Numbered from the stretch's first letter, positions 1 to 15,140 are shown. The stretch is DNA of 64,000 bases from Chimonanthus salicifolius (GCA_013350335.1 CM023534.1:868001-932000); one strand, 5' to 3'. Notes: a model not told the origin generated them from the letters alone. A program made the numbers and translations.

Positions 1-590
1 TGAGGATAGGTCCAATTCCAACTCCCCTTGTATTTAGTTTATAGACAGACAAGTTCTAGTTTATAAGATGATCAAATCTCTAGTTTGTATCAGTTCCATA
101 GGAGGTTTCTTTGGGATTGTTTTTTCCAATTTCTCTTCCACACCAATTGAGCACTTGAATACAGAAGTGATGAGGACATCCAAGGCCCATTGGATCCAAG
201 TGACGAGAATGAAGACCAATTAGATGAAATTGTGAAACTGCTCTCCAATTTTACAATGAATTTGATGGTGAAACGAAGGGCTTCCAAGGGTTCTAATGGG
301 CCTAAAATCACCTCAATTGAGAAGAGAGGGCTTTCCAAGGGTAGGTAATAGAAACTGTATTAATGACAAAAGCATTTAGCAAAGGACTATATGCTTTATA
401 CCATTATAAATGTGATATTTATATTTTTTTTTTCTAAATTTACCTCTAAAAGCTTTCTTTTTCCAAATCACTTGGATTTTTTTTTTAAAGAAAGGAAAAA
501 ACATGACCAAAAAACCACAAATGTTTTTTTTTTTTTTTTCTTTTGCATATTTCTTAATTTAATTGGATATTTTCAGACAAAGATAATGTT
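1..590 (+). other. Unassigned 5' stretch with a short open segment
   Basis: No gene is recognised here. A + strand frame is open from 151 to a stop at 346-348, with a plausible splice acceptor (acag) just before 165. It encodes an acidic stretch (DPSDENEDQLDEIVKLL) followed by a basic stretch (VKRRASKGSNG). It does not match the FIP2 family that starts further right, so it may be a transposon remnant or a chance frame. The rest is AT-rich with T tracts near 425 and 525. Confidence 0.2.
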
Positions 591-604
591 TGATCAAAAC
601 CATT

Positions 605-663
605 GACTCTGCAGAGTTCCGCTTCATCCATGGCAGTGAAGTGGTTGAGTGCTTGGATACATG
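605..663 (+). pseudogene. Possible decayed FIP2 exon upstream of 712
   Basis: The FIP2 family has a segment like RFRGVNLSGLDLSKL immediately before the DLSFVDFS exon at 712. After an acceptor-like ctgcag (609-614), the bases 613-665 line up with that coding segment only if several small gaps are allowed, and no single frame gives the expected residues. Either the true exon lies left of the window or this one is degraded. This is a by-eye alignment of a short stretch and could be coincidence. Confidence 0.25.
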
Positions 664-711
664 TCTTTTTCAATTAACTTATCAGATACACCACTCATTT
701 GACCTCTGCAG

Positions 712-3700
712 GACCTATCATTTGTTGACTTCAGCCATGCATGTATTCGAAGTGCCTTATTCTCACGTGCAAATCTACTGTCTGCTAAATTTCGGGTTGG
801 TTTCTTATCCTACTAATTTACAAATTTTGTGCTCTGTGTTGCAACAAATTCAGTACCTTCCATTGTCAACTCATAGCTGTCATTACCCATGGGATACTGA
901 TCCCTTTTTTCTCATTTTTCTCAAGCCTGAAGTCTATTGTACCATTTTGATCTGGTAGACAATAGGCAACTATGTGCTAATTTCCTTTTTGTACCATGTT
1001 AGTGAATTATAGTGATGCTATTACATCTTGACAGGATGTGGAAGCAGAAGGCTCTGTTTTTCAAGAAGCAATTTTGCGTGAGTAAGACACTTCTCAGAGA
1101 ATCACTGACCATTTATTTTTCTAAGAGCTTCATTATTGAAAGTACATGGAAGATTTATCTAGTCAATCTTTTGTTAATGCGCTATATTCCTCTCTCTCTC
1201 TCTCTTCCCCACCCCACACATTTTTCTCTTGTTATGGTGGGCTTTAAAATGCAAAATTTATTTTTCTTGTCATTAGAAAAGTTGATTGTATCAGTGTATG
1301 CAGTATAAAATATACATAAGGGTTGGCAATGTCGGTAAGAATGATCCTATCAGGAACTTATAATTTTACACTGGGATTCTTCTCCCCCTGGACTCCCGGA
1401 TATAAAAATGTAGTTTCTTCTGGGTCTGCAATTTAGTACACTGTGCTTGAATTGGTTGGCCCTGCCAAGTTCCTAAGATAAAGAGAGCTGACTTGTTGAA
1501 CATCGCCCTTGAGGTTATGAACCTTCCTGAGGCTAAATTATAATAACAACCGTTAACTTCATTTGAAACAGCTTTTGAATTGGAGGGGTTCGTTAGAAGA
1601 AAAATAGGAAAAAGGAAGAAAATACTGGAAGGGAAGGGAAGAAAAGAAAGATAAATTCTCTGTGTTGTATTTATTTATTAAAAGAAAGATGATACATGTA
1701 TATATAGAATATAAAGTGGCAAAAAAGGAAAGAAGAATGATTTACAATCAATTACAACCGTAAGTCAACTATTGAATATAACATGTGAAAAATGAATGCA
1801 CAATATCTACAATATTTATTACACTCCCTTTCAAGCTGGTGCAAAGATATCGATTAAGCCCAACTTGCTTAATACTTTATCAAGTTGTGATCGTGAGATG
1901 ACCTTTGTGAGCATATCAACAAGTTGATCCTTGTATTGCAAATAAGGAGTGAGAATCTGACCCGTAGAAACATGATGACGAAGATAGTGACAATCAACTT
2001 CTATATGCTTTGTGTGCTCATGGAACACATGGTTGGATGCAATGTTGATGGCGGCCTGATTATCACAGAACACCAGTAATGGTTTAGAGGAGGCAAAACC
2101 TAAGTTGGCTAGAAACTTCTGAACCATATTTGTCATGACATGATATTCAGCCTCCGCATTAGAGCAAGCAACAACAGTTTGTTTCTTGAGCTTGGGACTG
2201 AGGTTGATAGCCCTTGGATTGATCTTTTAATAGAAAAGTACATAATTGTGAAACATGGTTGAGATATCATTCATGCTTTGCAAAGGGTTTCAGGTATGTG
2301 GCAGACTATTTGTGCTTGTGTTGCAAAATTCAAACAAGGAATCAAATTCAAAGTGGGTTGTGGGAATCAAGTTCGTTTTTGGTAAGATATATGGCGCGGT
2401 TCCTCCCCCTTTGCAAATCAATTTCCTTCCCTCCTTTGCCTCTCTTTATCCCTTGTAGGTTTTTTTCTCAGGCTACTACTACCTCTTTGGTGGTCTGATG
2501 GTTTGGGACCTTTGCCTTCGCAGAAATCTCACTGATTTAGAAACAGATGAATTTTCTCACCTCCTACAGTTGCTTTCTTCTCTTCGCATCGGATCTCAAG
2601 ACGAGGGCTCATTGGAATGGCGGCCTGACCCCTCTGGCTCCTTTTCAATGAAGTATTTCTATGTTTGGAACACATAGTGCACACTTTGGATCTAGTAGTT
2701 AGCCTAGCGATTTGGATGTCCAAAGCTCCTCCTTGAGCTATTTGTTTTTTCTGGACTGTGGGCCTCGGGAGAATCCTCACCTAGGATAACCTCCAAAAGA
2801 GGGGTAGGACCCTGGTTAGCGGATGCCCTTTTGTCTTAGAGCCTCGGAAGACGTGGATCATATGCTTCTCCACTGTGGTTTCTCTTCGTCAGTTTTTAGT
2901 TTGGTTCTTCGACAGTTTGGATCCTTTGGACCATGCCAACTTCCATTACTCTTTTTATCTTTCTCTTGGGAGATCCCCCACATTTCCGCTAGATGCTCGT
3001 TGATGTGGAACTTGGCCATTTTTGCCACCATTTGGAGCTTGTGGTGGGAACGAAACAACCGAGCCTTCAAGAATAGTGCCGAGTGCCCACAAGGTGTCTT
3101 GTGGCGAATTTTGGCCAAATGTGCTGCATGGGCTTCCTCTCTCCCTAAATTCCAAGACTTTTCTATATCGGACATCCTGAGAGCTTGAAAAGAGTGCCTT
3201 AATTTGTTTTAACGTCTAGTTTTTGGGTTCCGATTTTTATCAGGAGTATTGGGTTTTAGGTTTGGTTCTTCCCCCGAGATTGGTATTAAGTTGCCAAAGG
3301 TTGTAGTTCTGGTCTTCCATGGGCTACCTAGAACTATTGTGTTAGATAAGGATGTCAGGTTTATGAGTTGCTTTTGGAAAACCCTATGGCACATGATGGG
3401 TATTAAGTTCCAGTTCTCTTTTGCATATCATCCTCAGACTGATGGTGAGACTGAGATAGTCAATCGTAGCCTAAGTAATTTGTTGCGTTGTCTAGTTGGT
3501 GAGTATACGCGATCATGGGATGTTGTCCTACCGATTGCAGAGTTCGTGTACAATAGCTCGGTCTATAGGTCTATAGGCATGTGTCCCTTCGAAGTCGTGC
3601 ATGGTTACAAGCCTAGAAAACCTATAGATCTCATTCCTATGTCAGTGTCACATAGGCTATCTGAGTCTGCACATTCATTTGCACAACATATCCGTGATTT

Positions 3701-6700
3701 GCATGCTGAAATTAGAAGAAAGATTAATATAAGCAATGAAAGGTATAAGTTTGCTGCAGATTCTCATCGCAGGTTCAAGGTACAACAACTTCACCCTCAA
3801 GCCCCACCCCACATCAACATCACCCTGACCCTCCTATTGGCCTTCCTGACCCACTTCATGACCCATGGCATGCACTTGCACAGCCTTCTCAGCCTTTACC
3901 TTACTACCTAAGAGAGATGAGATAGAATCTATCGTAGACGAGGAAGTGGTTTCAACAAATGCGGGAGGTTACCAGAAGTATCTTGTGAAGTGGAAGAACA
4001 TACCGATGACAGATGCCACCTGGTTGACTGAGTACGAGCTACAACGACTTAATCGAGACCTACTGGAGAGATTTCGGAGCTTTGTCTCGCCAAAGGTGCA
4101 TTCTTCTCACCCGGGGAGAGCTGATAGTGACGACAAAACAAGTTTTCGAGTATGCCAGCGACGATGGAGGAGAGCCGCTCTAGCACTATCATTATGGCTC
4201 GACGGTGATCTGATTGGATGACGCCTGAAGGCCTCACGTGCGTATTATTACACTTCGAAGACCCTATACTGGGAAGGCGCGCGTGTGGTTCGATGTGTCT
4301 TCTCATCTGTTTGAACTCGAAGTCGAGTTTTTCTCAGATGGGGGGATTGATGCAGGGCATGTTTTATTTTCCTATATTTTCATTATGTTGGTTTAGTTTA
4401 GTTTTATTTTATTTGAGGGTACTTTAGTCTTTTTATTGTAATTAGAGTTTCTTTTATTTAGGGACAGTTTGGTCATGTTTTATTGTAAACATTATAAATG
4501 CTCCTTGTAAGCCTCATTAGAGGGGTTGTTGAATGATTAATGAAAAATGGCTGCAAGTTTTTGCTCCACACGAGTTTGCCTCCTTCGTGAGAAGCTAAGA
4601 AGGGTGAGAAGCCCTCCTCCATATCCAGTATTTTTCTATCTTTTCCATTTCTCATTTCTCTCTTTCTTCTTTCCTCTTCTCCTTTGAAACCCTAGCTGCC
4701 ACGCTTTTCCACTTTTCCCTTTTTTTTTGTTGCCGCCATATCTCAACCCTAAACCCTAACCCTACCCGCCACATCTCCATCCTAAACCCTAACCCTAGCC
4801 ACCACATCTCAACCCTAACCCTATCTTTCCTTCTTCCATATTGCAGCCGCCGTTTCCCAAACCCTAAATCCTACCCCTTTCTTCCCTCCCCTTTGCTGCC
4901 GCCACCTTATTGTGCTTCCATACTGCTGCCACCACCCCATAACAACCCCATATACTGCTGCCGCAACCATCAAAGACCCCTCCTTTACTGTCCCACACAT
5001 CCAAAGGGTACATATTGCTGCTGTCCCTCATTTTCTCTTACAAAGTGCTGCCGAACTGCCAACTTTAGCCCTATTTCTGATGAAAGACCTACATGCTTGT
5101 GGGATTTGACAAACCCTTTGTTTTGCGAGATTCTCATTGTGAATGTGACTTGGTCTGGATTATCTTATAATCATTTACGTAACATTCCAAGGATTTCTTG
5201 ATTACTTGTGACAGATTTATATTATTAAATTGCAAATATTGATTTGGACTCTAATTTCAGCCCTAGCATATTTAATCACAAGTAATTATTTTTCATCTTG
5301 CTTGCATTAGTCTCTTAGGGTCACTGTTTATTCTGTGTTCTACATCAAATCTGACATTTAGGTTTACTCAATTTTGTGTCCTGCATCACCTACCTATTTT
5401 GTTGTACTCCTGCCCTGGCTGGCCTAACTAGTTTTGTTTTGATACTTCTGTAGTTCAGTATTACAATCCACTTGCTAACATTGCTAGAATGTTAGTATCT
5501 CCTCCTGTAAAAATCATTAGGTGCTGGATGCATGTATGAGTCCTAGCTATTATGTTGTACTCCTGCCCTGGATTACCTAACTAAGTTTTATTTGATACTT
5601 CTGTAGTTCAGTGTTACAATCCACTTGCTTACATTGCTAGAGTATTAGTATCTCCTCCTGTTGAAATCATCAGGTTCCCATGGGTTTGATGGCACTATTT
5701 AATTTGGGTTATTTGTCATCTCCTGCTCCTTCCAGTGTCTGCATGTGCAAATTTTAGGCCTAGAGTAGATGGCATGATTGAGTAGGGCTCGTTGCTTCTA
5801 AATGTACACATTTGCGCACATTTCCAAAAGCCAGGAAGATGAGATATTCATTTCCATATTTTCTACTGTATGTAGAGCAGTGCTTTGGTTCCTGCTTGCA
5901 GTTGTGCATACAGAGAACTAGATGTTGCTTGCAACACCTGGTTTAGCATGTTGATGGTTCCAAGTCTCTTTGCGTTGTTGCTGGTGTTTTCCCAGCACAT
6001 TTTGAGTGTTAATGTGTTACTAGTTTTACGGGAAAATTCTGCCCACAGGACTAATAGGACGAATTTCTTGCCACAAGTAATTATGGTGCCTAATCTTGTA
6101 CCCTCGTTGTTCCCAGCATAAACTTTTCAGGGAAGAAAACTTTTAGATAGATGATTATTACTTGGCTGGTGTGTGAAATAGGTGTCACTGATGGGAGGCA
6201 TGTAATAAAATGTCAGCAAAATGTTTTTTCTGGTTATCATCTGGAAATTAGAAAATGAGATATATAGCTTTTTTTCTTCCTGCATAGAGCCTATCTCATG
6301 TATCCATGCATGCAGTTTAATGGTATACCTTTTTAATATATGATTCTCATTTTATTCTCTTCTGAAGATTATACTTTTCTACGGGATATATTCATACTTA
6401 ATGTTATTTATATTGCCTAGGGAAGGTGTGAGTTTATTGGGGCAAATCTTTGTGGAGCTGTATTAGCTGGAGCTAATCTTCAGAGTGCAAACCTTCAAGG
6501 TAGTATAATCACCCTTTGGCATTGTGCTTGATGCAATCAATGTTGTGAAATCGAATCGTATCGTAAAATCATTATGCATCTTGAATCGCAAATTGTATAT
6601 CGTAAACCGTAGAATCATAAGATTTATAAGTGTTTTCCCTAAAAAATATATAATATATGAAGTAATGTAAAATATATCTAAAAGGTAATAATGTGAATAA

Positions 6701-9700
6701 TTCTCCAATTTTCTTTCAATATCAAGTGAATATCATATAATTAGTTCATTAGAGCTCAAATTTTAATGTTCCAACTCCCAAAATTATAGGACCAGTATAT
6801 AATCCAAGTATATTGTGAAAAGTCAATAATGAACTAAAAAGTCCTGAGGCCTTAAATGCTCAGTGACTCAAGCCTTAAAAATTATCAAAACAAATAACCC
6901 TATAATTCTATTATTTATAGGAATTGTAAGATTTGTTAATAGATATGAATTGTTCCTCTTATCATATCGTATGAATCGTAAGATAGAATCATGTATTGTA
7001 AGATTTGTTGATATGATAAAAAATTGTCATTTTTTATACTTATTTTTTGTAATACTAGATGATAAATTATAGGAAGGTAAGATCTTGGGCCAGAAACTAG
7101 TTTTGCTTCTCTTATATTTTTGTTATCTAGTCCAAATAGATGGGATGAAGGCTTTGATGATGATAATGAGGAGTCCGACTCTCAACTGCAGTTTTATCTC
7201 CATTAAAAAAATGCTGGTACTTCCCATCCAAGGGAATGATGATGATCGCCACTTTGGAATCTTAGTCCTACTCTATTCATGGCTAGAATTATTATGTATT
7301 TATAAGGATACAAGAACATATTTTCTAAAATCTGAGAGAGAGATCCCTTCATTACATACTTCTAGATAAATGTTTTGTTTTTTGGTTTTACTTGGAACTT
7401 TTGCTTTGCTACTATCATTGATGAGTTTGTAGCATAGTTGTTAAGTGCTCACTGTTGCAACCATAATGGTTGCTAGTTTGAGTCAGATCACAATTTCAAC
7501 ATAAAAAATAGCAACAACAACAACAATGATAATTATGATAATAATAATAATAATGCTAAGCTATTGTTTCTTTTATCTCTAGCAAGGTAAGTGTCCATCA
7601 TCACAAAGTTCATTGTAGTAAGATTCTAAAAGACAAAATTAGAAATATAACACATTAGAGAAACCTCAAAATAGCAATCATAGATGAGACGATGAAGGAA
7701 TGCCTCTTAAAGTGATTTGGGCATCTTATCTAGAAGACTAGAAGGAACTCTAGTTCGAAGAACTGGAGGGCCACAAGTAGAAAGTACAAGGAGAGGGAGG
7801 CCTTCAAAAACACGGATTGAGGAAATCAAGGACATGATACATTGTGGACTCATTGAGGTTGTTCACAAGCCAAAATTGTTGGTTTGGTTGACCCATCAAT
7901 GATCTACAAAATGGATGGTTTGGATTGGTTCCACCAACTTGATGGGGAAATGATAAAAAAAAAAGAGGTGTGTAGATTGCATGTGAATCCTCCCAAGATA
8001 TCACATGAGGTATTCTTGGGGATGCATGTCTATTTTGTCCCCTTTTTTAAATTTTTATGAGAGGCTCTCATCCCCTTGCTTATAAATATCCATGAAACTT
8101 GGGAAAGGACTCTTGGTGGGTGCTTCTTTTAAACGACCTTGGGAGAACTTGAGAGCATGTTATAATGCCCCGACTTGCCGAGTCACCTGTTTGTCAAGTT
8201 CGTGACTTAGGTGAAGCAATGTCTTGAAGTGAGAAGCTCACGACTCAAGATCTCAAGCGTTGGTTGAAGAGTGAAGACTCAACGGCTAGACGCGTAGGGC
8301 AATCACTGATGGTAAGTGGCCATAGATGATCATAGGTGGTACCCATACCTTAGGTGGACCATGCCTATGCTTAGAGATCACATTTGGATAATTAAACAAG
8401 CCTAACATGTGTTTGACAATGAATTGGAACCCAACTTGGAAATATGAATTCACTATCAGGGCGACACATCTTGTTGGGCAATCATTCGCCAAAGACAGCA
8501 AACGACCAATCGTGGTCTTGCGATATGTTGTGTGGAAAGTTGGAGATTCTGGTTGAACAAGACTTTCAACCCATGTGGTCTCAGGACGATACTATCGGGA
8601 GCCTACGATCGATCGTTTGGAACCTTGACGAATCAATCAGATGGGCGATGTATCGCTGAGACAGGACATAGGCTGGACTTAAACAAAGTCTGGAAAACTT
8701 GTGATCATACGATCAATCAGGCAAGCGATCGATCGTGTGTACATGGCAGGAACAGATTGGCATCACGATCAATCGCCCTTGGCCTGGATGAGAATTGACA
8801 CTGGAAAATACAGTCAGTCTCAGGCCGATACATTCCCCAACCCACGATCAGTCGCCGGAAAAAAAGGACGATCAATCGTGTGGCACGATCCATCGAGGTT
8901 ACCATTTTAGAGCCGTTACTGTGCATTAAATGTCAACGGTCGGGTTGGTGGAAAGGAATTTAAACACGGAAGATCAGTCGCCTGTACACGATCAATCGTG
9001 GAACTGTGTTGCGATTTTTTTTATGTTTGCCTATAAATATGTTCATTTTGAAGGTGAGGTTGGTCGAATTTATGAGTATTCAAAGAGCCATCTACCCAAG
9101 TTAATTCTCACTCACGTAAGGCAAACTCATAGGCTTATTCTCTCTTGGCTAAACAATTGAAAATCATTCAAGTATCCAATCAGTAAAGATTGTGATCAAG
9201 AGAGAAGGATTAAGCCAAAGCTTCTAGGATAGAAATTGGAACCCAATTTCCTAGGACCTCCCAAGGATTGTGGTTGCTCTACACGATGGGTCGTCATCAA
9301 CGTCGGAATTATATGAGCTCACATTGGGTGGAGTGATTCAAGAAGCACAACTTCATTTGCAAAGGCTTCAAAGGTCGTGCTTCTAGTTTAAATTTTTTCT
9401 TTAAAAATCATATTGTTGTAAACTGGATTAAAGAGACTGAGTTTCTCTTGAACTACTATAAAAAAAAGTGGGATAGGAATTGGGTGAAAGTCCCAATCAA
9501 TTAGATAGGTAGAAGTCCTATTCTATTGTGTTGATGTAATTTCAACGCTTAGTAAATTGGAGATAGCTCAAGGTTGGATGAGTCTTGTCAGTGGATGTAG
9601 GTTGTTTAACCGAACCACTATAAATCGTGTGCATTGTCTCTTTGTGTGATTGCTTTTATTCTTGCACACTTTGAAATCACACACTTGATTAATTGTTTTT

Positions 9701-12700
9701 TTAATTCCGCACTCTATTAATCAAGTAGATTTTAAAAGGATCCAAAATTTGTGATTACCCTATTCCTCCCCCCCCCCCCCCCAAACCTCCTCCTCCTCCT
9801 CTTCTCTCTCTCTCTCTCTCCCTCCACCTCTTCCTTCTTGGGTTAATCTGGTTCTAAGCACTCAGGGAACTTTCAGAGCATTTGACATTTCAAGCCCCAT
9901 TCTTTGGATCATGTGGAGGATTGAATATATACTTAAAGGTCCACTATTTGGGTCATTTGAAGGATTTGGTACACACTTCAAGACCCATAATTGGGTCACT
10001 TGGAGGATCAGATGTAACATAAGGCCATCTAATACTTCATGCCCCATTATTCAGGTCATGTTGATGGTTGAATGTGCACTTCAAGCTCGTTTTTGGGTCA
10101 CTTGGAGGATGACTTGAGAATTCAAGATTCTTATCTAAGTGGTTGTCTTGGTGGTTTATCAACATTTCAAGAACTTTTCCAACAGTTGGAGCAAGTCTTG
10201 AGAGGATCCGCTGGAGGACATTTTAAAGAACATGTAAATGGAAGTTTGGCATCTCATGAAATTCTTGAATTAGCATTCTTAGATTGTAATATCAAACAAT
10301 GCTTACTTTGTAATTGATTCAAGTGGGTGTTGGACTGGCTTCCTCAAGGAGACATTGCTCCAGTACTTGAACCATTGTGCCTTCAAATTTCAATTTAAAT
10401 GTGGATACACTTGGAATTTGTGTTTGCAGGAGGAGAAACCATAGAATAGAGTGGAGAGTTGGAACTTGAGAAGTCAAAGATAAATGGGAATAGTGGCTAT
10501 GCTGATGATATTGCAGTAAAATCTTTCTGCCTTTGGATATTTCTTATGATTAGTATAATAAATTTGTTAGAATGAAAATAGGGAGAGGGTATTCAAGGAA
10601 GAAAGAAGAATTGAGTGAGAGAATTCTTAGGAGTTATACACGTATATATAGAATACAGAGAGCCAATCAAGGCGAGCAAGAAAGGAAAGGAAGATCGGTT
10701 ACAATCAATGGTATTTAAAGGTCAGATGCAAATGTAAAATGTGAAATTACTTACAACATTTACAACACTCCCCCTTAAACTGGTGCAAAGACATCGATTA
10801 AGTCTAGCTTGCTTAAGACATTATCAAGTTGTGATCAAGAAATAGCCTTGGTGAGCATATGTGTAAGCTGATCCTTGGATTGCAAATAAGGAGTGAGAAT
10901 CTGATCTGCAGAAACATGATGGTGAAGAAAGTGACAATTGACTTCAATATGCTTTGCGCGCTCATGAAACACAAGGTTAGTTGAAATGTTGATGGTGGCA
11001 TGATTATCACAGAACATCACTAATGGTTCAGAGGAGGCAAAACCCAACTCGACTAGAAATTGCTAGAACCATAGTAATCACAGGCAATATTGGCCATGGC
11101 ACAAATTTTAGCCTCTGCACTAGAATGGGCAACAACAGTCTGTTTCTTGCTACACCAAGAGATCAGATGAGATACCAAGAAAACACAATATCTTGTGGTC
11201 GAGCGACGATCATCATGAGAGCTAACCCAATCAGCATTTGAATAATTGTGAATGGCCATTTGAGACTAGTGTTTATAAAATAATCCTCGTCTAGGGTGAG
11301 CCTTAAGGTAGCGAAGGAGCCAAAAAATAACTTGAAGATGGGCATTGCGCGGGGAATACATAAATTAACTTACCACTCCAACAACATAGGATAAATATGG
11401 CCTAGTAATGGTGAGATAAATAAGTTTATCCACTAGTTTCTGATAAAATGCGGGATCATCTAGTGGTATTCCATCTGAGGCAGGAATCTTAGTATTCACA
11501 TCAAGAGGAGTGTCTACTAGCTTGCATCCAGAATATCTTGCATCCTGTAAACAATCTAAAGTATATTTTTTCTGAGAAATAGAAATCCCTTAGAAGAACA
11601 TGCTACTTCAATCCTGAGAAAATAGCAGTGGCCTTAAATATTTGATATCAACGGAGAGCCATAAATAGTTTTTTAATCGAGTAATAGATGGAGCATCATT
11701 TCCAGTAGGAACAATATCATCAACATAAACAACAAAAAGCATCACAAGAGTCGACACGGTAGAAACATGGAGTGATCTATCTGACAAAAAGAAGACTCAT
11801 ACTGCAATAAGGCATTACTAAATTTGTCAAATCATGCCCGTGGAGACTGCTTGAGATCATTAGATAGCCTTCTTGAGTTTGCAAACCAACCCTTGCTCCC
11901 CCTGTTTTCACAAATCTGGGAGGTGGAAGCATGTAGTCTTCTTTCAAGTCACCATGAATAAAGGCATTTTTGACATAAAAATGATGAAGAGGCCACTGGT
12001 GTAGAAAAGTAATATGGAAATAAGAAGAAGAGAGAGAATGGAGAAGAATTCTTCTCTGATTGAATTGTATTGTGTATTTTCCTCTTAAAGGATACATGAA
12101 TAAATAGTAAAAAAGGAACCAATTAAGGTGGCTAAAAAAGAAAATACAGTAAGAGAATAATTATCTACAATAAATCATACAATCATACAGTTGACTTTTC
12201 AAAATAGAATTAGTCGGGCCAATTAGCCTAAATCGTGTCCCACAACAACTGATGAATGGTAACAATGGATATCAAGATCCAAACAAATGCGATTTTTGCT
12301 ACAGGGGAGAAGGTCTCCTGATAATCAATCCTTTGAACCATTAAGATTATGCTTTAGTGTGAAGCCTTTGGCAACCAATTTAGATTTATAACGAGCAATT
12401 GAACCGTTAAGATTATGCTTTAGAGTGAAAACTCATTTGCAACCAACATGAGTCTTTTCTGGAAGAAGAGAAACCATCTCTCATGTATGATTTTTCTCCA
12501 ATACTGCCCTGTAGGAGGGATCCCGAAGAGCCGTATCAATCCTCTTAGGAATATGAGTGTTGTCAAGAGCAGTCGGGAAACTGCGATAAGATGAAGAGAC
12601 AAAATGATTGGACACAAATCAATCAATGGGATGGTCAATACATGCACACTTACCTTTTCGAAGGGCAATAGGAAGTTCGGATTTAGTAAGGATAAGGATT

Positions 12701-15090
12701 TGAGCCACTAGTAGATGGTTGCATGGCATCATGTTGAGCCGCGGGCTTATGTTTTCTCCTTTGATACACAATAGTGGACTTGGAATTTGCCAAAGTAGCA
12801 ACATCAGCTGTGAGAAGAGGAAAAATTGATGGAAGTGTGACATCCATGGAGACATACATCTTACCAGTGACAGGATCAAGACATTTATCCTTTATAGAGC
12901 GGTGAATATCCCAAAAACAGACATTTTACAGAACATTGGGAGAGTTTATTGCCAGAGAACAAATGGATAAATAAACACATCCAACGACATTTAAAGGAAT
13001 GGTGGAAGCATGTTTGTGTATAAACACAATATCAATTGGAGATTTGTTATGCAATACAGGTGAGGCCATGCGATTAATTAGATAGCATGAAGTTAAAACA
13101 ACTTCTGGCCAATATGACTTACATGCATAGTAAATAGTAGGGAACGTGCTACCTCAAAAAGGTGATGATTTTTCCTTTCAGCAACACCGTTTTGTTGAGA
13201 TATGTAAAGGCAAGAGGTTTGAGATTCAATGCCATTGTCCTACAAAAATTCTAATACTCTGTGCAAAATTTTAATATGCCAATCAAATTAGATTTTGACC
13301 AATTGATAAAATGTGCAGAAATGATAAAAAAACCTTAGATTTATGTTTCATCATGTATACCCAAGTCATATAAGGATAATCATCAATGAAAGTTACAAAA
13401 TAACGGAAACAAGATGAGATATCCAAACATCAGAGTGAATAAGAGAACAAAATGCATAAATATTTTTATTAAGTGATAGCAGAAAAGGAGGTCTATGATG
13501 TTTGTCATATTGGCAACTTTCATACTCAAATTTATAAAATGACAAGAAAGGAACCAATTGCTTCAAAACAATATTAGATGGGTGCCCTAATTGGCAATGC
13601 CAAAGCCACACATCCTCAGAAGAGGAGGTAGAACAAGCTTTAGAATGGTTGTCGGCTCGAGGATCGAAGAAATATATGCCGTTAGCTTCACAACCACCAC
13701 CAATCATCTGCTTCGTAGCCAAGTCTTGGAAGACACAGTGAGTAGGATAAAAAGTTATTGGACAATTCAACTTAGTAAGGATACAAACAGATAAGAGATT
13801 GCGAGATAAATGAGGAACACATAAGACAGATGATAAATCAAGATTTAGAGGACACATGGATAGTCCCTTTGCTAGTAATATCAGTGAAAGACCCATAAAC
13901 TAACTTAACCAAGTTTGTAAAAAACGAATCGTATCGTGAATCGGTCTAGGAGTCTGAACCGTGAATCACGAATCGTAAATCTTAAAATCATAAGATTCAT
14001 AATGTTTTTTCTAAAATTATTATTTATATTATGATTACATATAACATGACATAGAATAATAAGATGATGTTTCAATTCCTCAAAATATATAAACAAATAT
14101 AAGAATATAAGAATATATGATAAAATGCACCAATGCAAATTATATCAAAATGCGTTAGAAGTCAAATTTTCACATTCCAAATCATCATAATTTATAAATT
14201 TTTATTATTCAAAATCCCAAACATCTAAGTATTTGATTTCACCATCCTCAAAAAAGATACAAAATTATATTAATATGAGATTGAAAAAAAAAAATTATAT
14301 ATATATATATATATATATATCAAATAGTTTTCTTTTAAAAAAATAAAATAGATTTTTTAGAGTTTTTTTTTTTGTAAATATAGATACTAAAATTTGAGGA
14401 AAAAAATAAGAAGGAGATTTTTTAATAAAAACAGAAAAAAGATATTAGAAATTAAAAATCTAAAAACAGTATTCCCAAAAAAATGAACAAATAAATCAAA
14501 GATTTAAATAAATTTTATTAGCATTTACCAAAGAATTTAAGAAAAATAAAAAAATTAGAGTTTCTTAATTTTAAAATAGATACAAAAATTTGAAAAAATA
14601 AAAGATACTTTTTAATTAAAATAAAAAGTGTTTGTAAAATTTAAAAGTATAAAAACAGTGGAAAAAATCCTAGTGCGAAACTAAAGGGCCCTGCAAAGAA
14701 CAAGTTAAAAGTTACGTCGTGTAGACAGTCCTCACACATAGATAGTCCTTGCTTGTGAGGACTGTCTAATAAGTAAAACTCTACGAACAAAAATTGCGAT
14801 GGAAATTTAGAATTAAAAGAGCTTTAGGTGCGGAAACCAGGAGAAAAAGAAGGGAAAAAAAAAAAAAAAAAAAATGAAGAAAAAGGAAGAAAAGGTAGAA
14901 GAAAAAGAAAGAGGTATGCTTTTCAAAATTATTCATGTCTTCCTCTCTTCGTTTCCTTCTTCTTCTTTTTCTTCTTCCCCTAAATCGTATGATTCAATAA
15001 TATAGGCCAAAGAGGTTTTTATCAAGAATAATGGCTAACTTCCTTAAATCACAGAGGTTTCAAAATCCCATGCGCTAGTCATACGGTTTC

Positions 15091-15140
<50 letters not shown>

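Noticed and set aside
4740..4875. Interstitial telomere (CCCTAAA)
   Set aside because: Units are interrupted by gccgcc and cacatctc words; low-complexity part of an LTR rather than a telomere array.
4893..5201. 102-aa Pro/Cys-rich frame
   Set aside because: Falls in C-rich low-complexity LTR sequence; no start context or homology.
8444..9160. Several overlapping 70-90 aa frames
   Set aside because: They overlap on both strands within LTR-like DNA full of cgatcratcg words; no protein family recognised.
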